From positions 1 to 64,000 of the forward strand of contig NCSJ02000154.1 of the NCBI GenBank assembly GCA_002812745.2: a stretch of DNA of 64,000 nucleotides. Direction: 5' to 3'. The notes beneath the pieces were generated by a model. The model did not search any database, had not been told where the DNA came from, and saw only the letters and a list, made by a program, of their open reading frames with translations. Source of the DNA: Scytalidium lignicola. Its lineage: Eukaryota > Ascomycota > Leotiomycetes. The position numbers and the translations under genes were made by a program. This document shows, piece by piece, positions 33,201 to 44,530 of the stretch (the first letter of the stretch is position 1; the number at the start of each line of letters is the position of its first letter).

Positions 33201-35936
33201 ATGTCGTGTAAACACATCAATATAACCGGTATGTTAAAACTGATCTGCTAAGCAGATATCAACCTTATGTCCAGTCATGTTACTTGGGGGGTGTTGGTTT
33301 CTGTGCTGCTTGGAAGATACGCCACTAAGAGACCGTTGCTCCGGATGGCTTGCTACTCGACTATAGTTTGGGGTTTGACCAGCTGATACTATTTGTAGAA
33401 TTATGCTCACCTAGGTCTGATCAGGCTGTGTATCGTGAAGATTGTACACAGTGCTTTGACAGCATTGTAAGTCTGCAAAGAAGCTCCATTCTATCCAATA
33501 TTACATGAAGCTGTTCTTCTCTTTTCTTGAAGCTTATAATTATCAGTTTTCTAATTTATTAACTTACATGCTGATTTATCTCTTAGGATGATCCTACTGG
33601 ACTTGATGTCTGTCTTCATTGCTTCAACGGAGGATGCACTGCCGATAGAAAACACGCCGAGCTTCACTACAAAGCAAGAAACCACCCACTGGTTTTAAAC
33701 ATACGGAGAAAGAGGCGGAACGTTGTACGAAATGAGCCACCACAAAAGATGTCGAAACTGGCAATCGCGGCCGAAACTGAAGCCGACAGATATGAAACTG
33801 AAACAGTGATTCGATGCTACGAATGTGGAGTTGACATCGGCGATGAAGCTTCTCCAAAGCTCTTAGAAGTCAGAGATGATATCATGAAAGCAAATACTTT
33901 TTCTAGGCATGAAGAAGTAAAAGCATGGGAGCAGGAGTGGACTTCTTGTGAGCATATCCTCATGCTCCAGCAAGAAGATGCAAGGCAAATTCAGTCACAA
34001 GACCTTGGTCACTGCTCTATGTGTGACCTCCAAGAAAATTTATGGCTGTGTCTACAATGTGGGAATTTGGGATGTGGTCGTGCACAATTCGGCGGACTCC
34101 GTGGTCATTCTCACGCTTTAGAACATAAAAATATGAGTGGGCATGGCGTAGCAGTAAAGCTTGGATCCATCACTCCAGAAGGTACAGCAGATGTTTATTG
34201 CTATAATTGTGACGAAGAGCGTTTAGATGAAGACCTTGGCATACATCTTGCTCACTGGGGTATCATACTAGCTGATCGTCGCAAGACAGAGAAAAGCTTA
34301 GTTGAGATGAATGTGGAAGAAAATCTTCGTTGGGAATTCTCTATGACAACTGAAGGGGGCGAAGAGCTGAAAAGGATCTTCGGGGTAGGGTTTACTGGCT
34401 TGAAGAATCTTGGCAACAGCTGCTATTTGAACAGCAGCTTACAATGTCTCTTTGCACTACCCCAGTTTCGAGAACGGTATTATCTACCGCAGGCTGAATT
34501 ACCAAATGTCAACGATCCTGCCCAAGATCTGGAGACTCAGATTCGCAAATTAGCTGACGGTCTCTTGTCTGGTCGGTATTCCCGGCCAAATCCGGAGGTT
34601 ATTCCATCCCAAGACCCAAACGAGGTCGCATATCAGAAAGGTCTCGCGCCAGCAATGTTCAAACATCTTGTAGGAAGAGGCCACCCAGAGTTTTCTACTA
34701 TGCGACAGCAAGATGCATTTGAATTCCTCCTCCATCTATTCAAACTAATTGCCCGATCTCAGCATCCATCACCATATCGTGACCCAACGACAGCATTTCG
34801 CTTTGTTATGGAGCAGCGATTGCAATGCTTATCATGTAAAAAGGTTCGATACCGTACTGATGAGCAAGATAATATTTCCATTCCTGTACCAATTCGCAAG
34901 GTCGACCGGCCTCCTCCGGAAGCAGATACATCTAAGGAAGGCGCCGCTGTAGATGAGTATGAAGCAGTGACTTTGAAGGAATGCCTGGATAGTTTCACAT
35001 CCGAAGAGGTGGTAGAACTCACTTGTCCATCTTGTGGTAGCAAAGATGGATTTTCAAAACGATCTCTCTTCAAAACTTTGCCCGAAGTTCTTGCGGTAAA
35101 TGCCAGACGCTTCGTTCTCATTAACTGGGTACCTACCAAAGTCAATGTTCCAGTTGTTGTTGGAGACGAGCCGTTTCTCTTAGATTCATACATATCTCCT
35201 GGACAGCAGCCTTCTGAAGAACTGCTTCCTGAGGATGCAAATGAGAATAAGGTGTCTTTTGTCGCCAATCCTGAAGCTGTTGGTCAACTAGAGGCGATGG
35301 GCTTCCCCCGGAATCGTTGCGAGAAGGCACTACATGCAACCGGTAATAGCGATGCAAATACCGCGATGGAATGGTTGTTTGCCCATATGGATGACGCAGA
35401 CATTGACGCTCCTCTTGATCTTGGCAATTCAGGAGCTGCAAGCACGGCAGCTGACCCGGAGAAACTCGAGCTCTTGGGCGCCATGGGGTTTAGCGTTCCA
35501 CATTCACGAAAGGCTTTGAAGGAGACTGGTGGTGATATGGACCGAGCGGTGGAGTGGCTTTTCAGTCATCCTGACGATCAAGGTGATTTTGAGGAAGAGC
35601 AATCATCATCGGGGAATGTCAAGCCTGGTGTCCCGGGACGAAGTGATCTTCCTGCTAACTTCCAACTTCAATCGATCATCTGTCATAAAGGTGGTAGCAT
35701 TCATGCCGGGTAAGTTAATTGTTCCAGTCCTTTGTCACAAAAGTTGCGAATCTTAAGTTGAGATGGCTATATGTACTAACCGTTCCTATAGCCACTACGT
35801 TGCATTCGTAAGAACCGAGATACCGGATGAGGACGCTCCAGCATGGGTTCTTTTTAATGACGAAAAAGTTGTCAAGGCAGGTGATGTTGAAGAGATGAAG
35901 AAGTATGCATATGTGTACTTCTTCAGACGGGTTTGA
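33201..35936 (+). CDS. Ubiquitin carboxyl-terminal hydrolase, Ubp14 / USP5 (isopeptidase T) type
   Basis: Cytosolic deubiquitinase that disassembles free polyubiquitin chains. Four exons, 33201-33228, 33399-33466, 33587-35709 and 35792-35936, give 787 residues, close to yeast Ubp14. The short first two exons were placed by frame and join to MSCKHINITELCSPRSDQAV, followed by YREDCTQCFDSIDDPTGLDV, the variant N-terminal zinc finger. Next is the canonical ZnF-UBP (CSMCDLQENLWLCLQCGNLG, HALEHKNMSGHG). The catalytic Cys box is GLKNLGNSCYLNSSLQCLF (Cys about residue 311). Two UBA domains follow (VGQLEAMGFPRNRCEKALHA, LELLGAMGFSVPHSRKALKE). The His box is SIHAGHYVAFVR, completed by the last splice (His about 741). 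All catalytic features are present. An alternative acceptor at 33329 would give a longer second exon. Confidence 0.94.
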
Positions 35937-36180
35937 TAAAACCTTCATTATGGCTGACAGTTGGGTTGGGAGGAGTTTTATCATCTGTTTTTTCTTTCAA
36001 GACTGCCTAAACTGTACACGTCGCATTAAGAGAAATAACACTTGGCGCTATTAGGAGTTGCTTAGAAACAGAGCTTTTATTAAGCTTCAATAGGAGATGG
36101 GGGGAAAAGAAGTGATAGATTAGATCAAAAAAATGGGGCATATGCTAAATAAATATTGCTGGCCCTAAAACTACAAGATC
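35937..36180. other. Convergent 3' region
   Basis: Short 3' flank shared by the deubiquitinase and dipeptidase genes. No gene. Confidence 0.35.
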
Positions 36181-37717
36181 TTATACTATTGGCTCTTCAG
36201 CAACGTAATGTAAATACGCTCCGAGCAGCTTGATCCCCTCGATGTAATTTTTCTTGTCTAGCTTTTCGTTGATTGAATGTGCGGCATCCGTAGAACTGCC
36301 CATTGGGAGAAGCAAGACATTCTTACCAGTTGCTTGCTCGAACGTCAGAGTGACGGGAATACTATTCTTCTGATTAGCCAAGATGGTGGAAACTTTTTTG
36401 TTTCGCCCCTTCTTTTGAGGAAAAAAGGGGGAAAGGTTTTTGACTAGGGATCATTTTGACAACTCACCTTCCACCTTCTCTTGTCAAATCTGGCTTGACG
36501 CCCCAGACTCTCTCTACAGCCTTTGTGGCGGCCGAGAAGTTCCAGTGCTTTGGACTTGCAACCCACCACTTTCCAGCATGCATAAGTGTACATTTCATGG
36601 TGTTCTTGCTACCCAGCTTCTTGAATTGTTCGTCGACGTACTTGAAGACGAGCTTGTCGACATCCTCGGGTTCCATGTTAGGCACCGTGCGAATGGAGAA
36701 TTTGCCAATAACCTTGGCTGGGATGACGGTTTTGGCACCGGGTTGGGAGAAGCCTCCTTCAACACCATGCACCGAAAGCGAAGGGAATCTCCAGCGGGCC
36801 ATGAGAGTTTTCTCCTTGTCATCGTGGATCGAGGTCTTGCTGCCGAGCGATTCGTAGAGGTTTTCCATGTTGAACGCGATATCACTGTAGAGGGACTTCT
36901 CGTCGTCTGTGAGTGGTGCCACCAGTTCGTTCAGTCCTGGAATCAATATATTGCCAGCGGTATCAACCAAGGTAGAGAGAACGCGCACTAGATCCGTCAT
37001 GGGCTCCTGAGCAGTGCCACCAAAGACGCCGCTGTGGAGATCCTGGCCTGGACCCGAGATCTCTATTGAGTAGTAGCTGCAGCCACGAAGGCCGTAAGTG
37101 AGGCAAGGCTTCTCCGTTCCCAGCCAGTAATTGTCCGAGATGCAGACGGCATCGGTATCAGCGAAGAACTTTTTAGCTTCAGCATTGATGAAGTCGTCCA
37201 AGCCCTCGGAGCCGTACTCCTCCATGCCCTCGAAGCACATGAGGAGATTGACAGGGAAGTCGACGCCGGCCTTCTGGTGAGCCTCGATTGCGTTGAGCCA
37301 GCCAAGCACGGGACCTTTATCATCAGTGCTTCCTCTGCCATACATACGGCCTTTGTCATCGACGGTAAGCTCAAAGGGCTCGGTGGCCCAGCCGTCTTCC
37401 TTACCTGCCGGCTGCACGTCGTAGTGACCATACACTAGGATGGTCCGCTTGTTCTTGTCGTTGCCATATCTTGCAATAACCACGGGCGGAAGATCCAGGT
37501 GCTCCTTGCCGGGCTGTTTGCCTAATGGGCGTTTCTCGACTTGCGCTCCCAAAGCCGTCAGCTCGCTCGCCAGGAACTCTCCCATGCGTATGACATCTGG
37601 TCTGCGTTCTTCGTCGGCGGAGATGGAGGGAATGGCAACGGCTTTCCGCAGACGCTCGATGAAATGATCGGAGAGGTCGTCGACCTGCTTGAAGTAGCCG
37701 TCGAGGATTGGGGCCAT
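36181..37717 (-). CDS. DUG1: Cys-Gly metallodipeptidase, Dug1 / CNDP2 type (M20 family)
   Basis: Di-zinc or di-manganese dipeptidase. In yeast Dug1 cleaves Cys-Gly and takes part in glutathione breakdown. Two exons, 37717-36468 and 36361-36181, give 476 residues, the usual size, from [21 protein letters not shown]20 metal-site segments are intact: [29 protein letters not shown] and [16 protein letters not shown]. Also seen are [13 protein letters not shown] (dimer/lid region), [20 protein letters not shown] across the splice, and [19 protein letters not shown] with the C-terminal His ligand. The frame continues upstream in phase for 68 more codons from another ATG at 37921. That extension is Arg/Ser-rich with no acidic residues for its first 50 residues, like a mitochondrial presequence. 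I give the conserved start as the gene start and treat the longer form as an alternative. Confidence 0.94.
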
Positions 37718-39201
37718 CTTTCGTCGCTGATGGGCTCGCGAGGCTTCGGTCAGATAAGTGGAGATGTGACTGGGGAGTGGTGTTGACAGTGGTAATTGTG
37801 GACGATGTCGTGTGGAAGATGACGCTCGAGAGACTGGTGACGGACTGTGAGCGAGTTGGATGTATCGTCGTCGCAATACTAGAGATATTCGAGGAGGGAG
37901 GAGGGGTCGTGTGAGAAGCATTTGTGCAGATGGAGGGGCTGTCGCTGAGGCCGCATACACAACTCTTGTTGCACGCACTGCGCTTCCTACACTACGCCTA
38001 CCCTCCACCTTTTTGCAAACTGGGCAGGTAACTTAGCTACAAAGTCTGCTGTGTCCCCAGCAGCTGGAAGTGGTGCCGGCTAGAATCGGCACAGGACCCT
38101 TTTGCCAACGGCTGTACCGTATTGGGAAGTCACTGCTCGTAGTTTTTCACGATCGACCGCAGCATGTCTGACCATGAAAAGGCCAATTGAGATGAAGACG
38201 TGGATCGGCGAGGTTCAAACCACAATAAATTTGCGGTTACGAAAGTACCTTGACAGCTTGAGCACGGTTCGCCAACAGTGCTCCCTAAAGGAAGGAGGCC
38301 GTGACGCGGTCAGTTGATTTCAGTGTAAAGAGAGCCATACTTGTTAATACGGAGGTGGAAGGACACCAGATGTACTCCGTACAGTGCATTGACTGGTAGT
38401 GGATGGATTGTTCATAGAGTAAAGCCAAAGGCGTGTAGAGCACAGGTCTCGTATCAATTCGTACCGTGGGATCGCGTCTGGCGATCTCGAACAGCCGGTT
38501 CACGCAGGCTCGATGGCGGTCTGCCACGTGCTGAAGCGTGGAGGACTCGCTCTGGGGAAAACCCATTATTATACGTAACGTACAAAGCATTGGTCCTGGT
38601 GTAACTCGTTATCAGTGTTGTACGTACCGGTACTTACATACGCGTGTAACTGTCCCTTCGCGTATCGTACCACACGGTATTGCGGCGGAACTGTTCGCAT
38701 AAGAGATGACACGGGAATCATATCAATTCTTGCGTGACTCCGTACCCTGACTTATAAGCAGCTACCGTGCAGGATACGAACATGTACCGGCACAGTACTT
38801 TGACAGCTCTGATCGAGACCAAAAATTGACAGCTCTTTCCAAGCTAATAATTGAGTTGTTTACTGACTAGTAATACAAATTGCCCCTTACGGTCATCCGG
38901 GGCTAGAGCTTCGGCCCCGCGCAGGCAGCCAGTAGGAAACGCTCCAGGCGGGCGGCCGCTCCCTTGACAGCCCTCTGGAGGGACCCGCCTGATAGAGAAC
39001 TTAATTAATTATTAGCCACTGCTCTGTCACTGTTCTGTCTCTCGCGCGCGCGCAGGCCAAGGGTCGAGGTCGCAATAAACATCATGCTAGTTAAGCAGCG
39101 ATAAGTTAATTCCCTGGGTGTGTTGTCTCTGTCTGTTGTCGGTGTTCTTCGATAACCCAACAACTCTCACCATCCCAACACCAGATCTCATAATTACATA
39201 C

Positions 39202-39217
39202 ATTCACACACACACAC
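39202..39217. repeat. (AC)n microsatellite
   Basis: A short run of CA/AC dinucleotides in the C/T-rich leader upstream of the zinc-finger regulator. Confidence 0.5.
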
Positions 39218-39865
39218 ACGCACCAGGGTGCTGCCTCTCGCCGGCCATCCAGCGTCATTCTCACTCCATAGACCGGCCAGGCATTCGAGGTGTGAGAAGT
39301 GATGCCATAGTGCCAATCTCATCTCTCGCTCACACATCTCTTCTGCTACAGACATCTCACAACAACCCACTCTCCAGCTTCATCTCCGAGCTCGCAAGGC
39401 TACTTTCGTTCTTTCTTTCTATCTCACCTTGCTGGTCTGCTTTGCTGCTGGCCTGTTCGCGGTTACCACGAGTGATTTCACCAACATCTTCCAGCAATCA
39501 GTCCTACATTCGTTGCTCTCATCTCTCTCTCTCTCTTCGCCGTGGCCAACACCGGCTAACCCGCCCACTTCCTTCTACACAACACTCGCGCACACATACT
39601 CACCTAAAAAAANGAGAAAAAAANGAGAAAGGGCCTCGAATAATATTGATTAAGTAACGACAAGCTACGACGAAGCACCATCTCTCCCCAATCACCACCA
39701 GCAAAGACGGCCAATGCTGGGCCTCGTGAAAACGGCCCCCATCTAACCTCGCCAAGTCATCACTCCCTACTTGCAGGCTCTCCCACTTGCTCTGCGCCGC
39801 CGGCCCCGTTCCCTCCCCCCGTGCTCTTTCTCATCCGCAATCGATCGACGTCCTGCTGCTTGCTA

Positions 39866-39891
39866 TTATTATTATTATTGTTGTTGCCGCC
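39866..39891. repeat. (ATT)n/(GTT)n trinucleotide repeat
   Basis: A run of ATT units passing into GTT units in the leader of the zinc-finger regulator gene. Confidence 0.6.
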
Positions 39892-40211
39892 GACGGCCTG
39901 GCATGCCCTACTCTTCTGGCATATTTCTCGCCCACGAGCAATGTCCAGCGCTGCATGGCAGCTGTGCCCGAAGTGTGCGCAATGGTTGATCGTTGAGTCC
40001 TGCTACTGGCAGAGGAATCCACTCATTCAATCGACATTTTTAGAGGGTTGTCGGTCACCGCGCTCACCCTCACCTGGGGTCTGAGCTTGTTCGAGACGCT
40101 CGACTCGCCTTGATCCGTGCAAACCCCGCCATCAGGCTGGGCGAGGCTGTCAATCACCTGTCTCGTCCCCTCCAATCCCAAAAACAAACCACCACCCCCG
40201 ACAAACCAGCC

Positions 40212-43200
40212 ATGTCGAGCCTCAAGTTCATCATGGACGTGGATATAGATCCGCTTGAGTCCCATGCCTCCTACCAGAGGTCGCGAGAAGCCGCTGGGTC
40301 ACAGGCGTCTTCTCCTTCCAAGACAGCAGAAACTCACAGCCTGGCATCAGACGCCTCCGAGAATGCAGAAAAGATGCCGAGAGAGAGTCACAGGTTGAAC
40401 CAAGTTACAATGTCTCCGATCCAGCCATCTTCATCCTCGCACCTAAGCACAGGCACCGGACACACTGACCAGAGTATGGATTACCCGCCGGATTACCGCG
40501 CTGCATCTCACCGTGGGTCCAAATCAATCGGAAGCTCCAGTGCATCTTCCAAAGAAATGGATGCAGCTGCTGATATCCCGGTCAAGTACACGCCAGTAAC
40601 GGGCCGTGTAAGTAAGGCAAAGAAGGGTGTCCCAGTACATACATGTGCCATCTGCAGACCCCCAAAGGTATGAGGTTCCTTCCGTGCCACAACTTGTGGA
40701 AATCCATGAACTGACCATGCTGGTTGGCAGACTTTCACACGCGCAGAACATTTGAGGTACCTGGACATTGATTGTACTCTTACATGTCTCATATTTCCCA
40801 AGATCTAACGGAGTTTTTAGGCGCCACCAGAGGAGCCATCAAGACCCCACGTACGCTTGTACATACGAGAACTGCGAAAAGGCATTCCACCGACCTGATC
40901 TTCTTGCTCGCCACATCAGTCGACAGTGAGACTCCTCCAACTTATTCTTAGTGGGTGTGTATATGTGTTGTGTATGCGTGCTAACCAGGAGTTAGTGAGA
41001 TCCAAGGGGAAGAGGCATACAAGTCGGCAGACTCAAACAGTCGAAAGTCACCTAATGTACCACAGAAAAGCATGTCGCCCGTCACCCTGCACAGCCCCCA
41101 GCGGAGAGCGAGTTCTCCAGGTCAGCATCTCACCTCAGATCCTTCAACTTCAGCAACGACTGCGCCGGCCAGAGAAAGAGAACAGACGAGGGCGGCAACT
41201 AGCTTCAGCTCTATCACGAGAAGTTTTCAAGCAGTGAACTTTTCACAAAGGCCGTCTCATAATGTGTCTGCGAATATTCCATCGCAGGGAGCAGAAAGCC
41301 TTCGCTCACAACAGCAGACTTATCCGGCATCCGTAGAGGGTGGAGCACGTGAGCTCTTCCAACCGTCTTCAACACAGTCAACCTTCACCGGGCCTGAACA
41401 GCTCAAATACGTTCAATCATCCCAGTCGGGGTCCAGTTCCATGTATGGACGAGACGGGAACACCGCATTCTCGCATCATCTTGCACCCGTACAGGATTTA
41501 CCGCCCTTAAGGGTTGCTGAGCAGTCACATACTCCCCACCTCTCCTTCGCCCGTGATGGCGCTCCTTGGGTCGCCTCAACCGCTGGAAGTACTAATTCGG
41601 TGCAGCCCGATGGATCCGAACAGACTCGACGTTGGATTTCGGAAGGCCAGTCAACCTCCACGGTAGGCAACCTAGGCTGGCCCGTTCATAGTTCGACGGC
41701 GCAGTGGCCTGCACCTGCACTTTCTTCCTGTTTGTCTGTACCACAGGATCTTAGCATGCGAGCTGTAACCGGTCACTCGGAGGATGCGAAGTCATCTCCT
41801 CGAGTCTCTATGTCCAGCTCATCTCGCCAGCTTCCGGGGATGACTACTGATTATGGTGGATATAATTTGGAACCAGTGGGTACTCCAGCCCTCTCGACGT
41901 ATAATAAACCATTGGCTCAAGTCTTCTCAGCATCACCCTCTGGAATAGCTGACCCCGATCTCTCTGGAGTGGCTAGTCCCGGAAGCGACGAGAGCGCAAC
42001 ATACCCACTGGGAACTCTGACCATAGAAACTCTAATGACGGCCGATGCAAAAACGCTGTCCCAGCTTGATGAATATTTCTCAAGCTTCTGGAGATACTTT
42101 AACCCTCTTTTCCCCATCGTCCATCATGCCTCATTTTCACCCTGGCATGATGTACTTCTTAGTTCAGCTATCGCCGCCATTGGATGCCAATACCATGACT
42201 GTGCTCTCGCCCGACAAAGGGCGGTTGACCTACATGAAATATGCCGAATATGTATCGGTCTGGTGAGCTCTTGTGACTCTGACTGGGTAACCTGACACAC
42301 AATATTGACAAGACATTAGCATCCAACATCTAGTTTGNCTACTATGCAAGCTATACTTCTCTATGAGGTATTCAGACGCTTCCGCGGCCGCAAGACAACT
42401 GTGCGGTATTCGAAGCAGTTTGAGGAGCTTTATGCTCAAGTAAGATCCTAAGAAGGTAACATAGTGAAAGAGCTTTACTAATTCTCTGATAGCTGCGTAG
42501 TTATTCTTCTAAGGGCATTGATGTGGGTGATTCCACTCGAATTGATATGGATATCGATGAGCAGATCCCTCAGTCACCTCACTCCCGGTCCGAATGGAAA
42601 TCTTGGATTGATACCGAAACACAACGACGCCTCTTGGTTGGCTGCTACATTTTTGACATACACCAAAAAATGTATCATGAGCAGAGTCGTCTAATCTCGC
42701 ACTTGGACTTAGAAAATACCCCTGTGTATCTACCTTGCCCCGAGCCACTCTGGGAGTGCAGTAATGAGCCTGAGTGGCAGGAAAAGCGGTTTGATTATTC
42801 CAGTCAGCCACTTCGACTCTTGGGCGAACAAAGCCCATCTCAAGCCGCGCTCTCCAAGTCTCCCTTTACTCAGTGGCTTTATATTTGCTACCACACTGCG
42901 AATCTTCCGGCCCGTGAGCGTCCGTTCCCCAATCAATTTCTCCCTTATGCGGTCAATCCTACTATCGAAAGTCTTTCGGTTGCATTCCCATACACGTCGT
43001 TGGGGCATATGTACCTCGCGCTCTACCACACCCCGCTTCAGGATCTTCTGGCCGTCGCAGGCGAGACCTGGGTATTTTCGAAGAAACTTACACCTCCACA
43101 TACCTTTGATGCTGCTCGCCTGCGGCTTAGAACCTGGTCGTCTTCCCTTGCTGCTGCTTCAGCTGCTCATCATGCTTGCTTTGTTCTGCAGTCATCACTC

Positions 43201-43602
43201 TTAGATCAGACCTCTTGGGATAGGAGGAAGTCCAGGCCTCGCCTCGTGTCTGAGTACTGGAGTCTCTATACGGCCACATTGATATGCTGGGCGTTTGGCC
43301 ATAGATGCCGCAACGGAAACCCTTCTGTGCCATTTCATGATGGTACTAATGGATCGTGTTCGGAACCTCTCTCCGAGTTCATACGTATGAAAGCCCTCAC
43401 ATACACAAAGACTATGTTGCAACTAAGTGTTGAGGACCTCGTCACAAGCAAAGCGACCATGAGAGGCGACACCTCTGCAGTGATGGAAACAGTCAAAGCA
43501 TGTCTGCAAGAGGATGCTGCTAATGGTCAATGCATGATGCTGGTTGATGCGGTCTGCGTCCTCGACCGAATCAGGGAAGGTGGCAACGGCAAGTGGTTCT
43601 AA
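40212..43602 (+). CDS. Transcription factor with two Cys2His2 fingers and a fungal-specific TF domain
   Basis: Nuclear DNA-binding regulator. Six exons, 40212-40667, 40731-40756, 40821-40925, 40996-42262, 42334-42439 and 42493-43602, give 1022 residues when the N at 42338 is dropped. The first 140 residues are Ser-rich. Two adjacent fingers follow: HTCAICRPPKTFTRAEHLRR (then HQRSH), assembled from three exons, and CTYENCEKAFHRPDLLARHI (then SRH), whose last His is made by the splice CA|T. A disordered Ser/Gln/Pro-rich stretch of about 350 residues precedes the fungal_trans-like region (LDEYFSSFWRYFNPLFPIVH through FATMQAILLYEVFRR and WIDTETQRRLLVGCYIFDIH) and a helical C-terminus. The Cys2His2 plus fungal_trans layout is seen in S. 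pombe Klf1-like factors and several Aspergillus regulators. Targets cannot be inferred. The tiny 26-base exon inside finger 1 is notable but clean. Confidence 0.85.
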
Positions 43603-44530
43603 GGGCAAGGTCCCCGCAGCACGCTAAATTTATAGTCAAAGTCTGGATACTTACTTCCTCCGCAAGTCGATGTGAGGGGATACGACGACAATTTTCTCTA
43701 ACGTCCTGGATACGACTGTATTCACCTTTTCCTACATTAGCCATACTTTGTTACGTAATTTATATTGATGGAATCTATCCATTTTCCACGCAAAATACAC
43801 TGCCTTCATTCTGGCTGGGTTACATTTTACTCTTACGGGTGTCTTATGATGAGGGAGTTCTTTGGTTAGGTATCACCTGTGATAGGGCAGATATTGCAGC
43901 GGTTATCCTAGCATATAGGGGAGCAAGGGATATAAATATATAAATATATATAAATTAATGATAGTTCGCTAAAAATTCATATAAAATAAAAAAAAGTATT
44001 ATTGACAATTCTACCGAATTTCCTAATCATAAAAGTGATTCCATATTAGGGTAAATACGGTATTATATACAATCTCTTTTCTTTTTCAAATAGAAAANCA
44101 TTTTCGAGTCTTCTCTAAATAAAAAAAANCCCTTCCCCGAGAAGGCCCTCTGCAACACACAGGATGGATATAATCGAGAGCAGAACCAAAAAAAGGACGA
44201 TGCAAGAATCCAGAAACAAACAAAAAAATGCCGAGAAAAACAATAGCGCATCAGAAAAAAGGGACCTTAAGATTAACGGATTTCCCGACCAAATCCACCT
44301 AAGACATTGGATATCACAGCTCTTGCTCATCTCACCCCCGCCATTTCCACCCCCTGCACATACCGAAAACAAGCATTGATCGGCCGATGAAAAANTTGCT
44401 GCCAATATCATACACGCAGAATCCAGTGCTCGAGATAAAAAAATTAAGTAGCAGCCGCGCCTTCTTCCTTCCTCCGTTCCCTAAACTTGTATCCAGTCCG
44501 CACCCACCCCCCAAAGATAAACAAGGAACC
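43603..44530. other. Convergent AT-rich interval
   Basis: 3' flanks of the zinc-finger regulator and the Crp1/Mdg1-like gene. Very AT-rich near 43920-44130, with TATA-type simple repeats and three N characters at A runs (44098, 44129, 44395). No gene seen. Confidence 0.45.

Larger units (their letters stand above)
37922..40211. other. Long intergenic region and leader of the zinc-finger regulator
   Basis: About 2.3 kb with no supported gene. From about 38100 to 38800 it repeats GTACCG/CGGTAC and CCGTAC cores. From 39200 to 39900 it is C/T-rich with simple repeats, as in long fungal leaders. Two N characters (39613, 39624) flank A runs. Open frames such as 39118-39657 read only low-complexity Ser/Leu/His sequence. 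Confidence 0.5.

Noticed and set aside
39118..39657. A 179-codon frame in the leader of the zinc-finger regulator
   Set aside because: Low-complexity Ser/Leu/His from simple repeats and broken by N placeholders. Leader sequence is the simpler reading.
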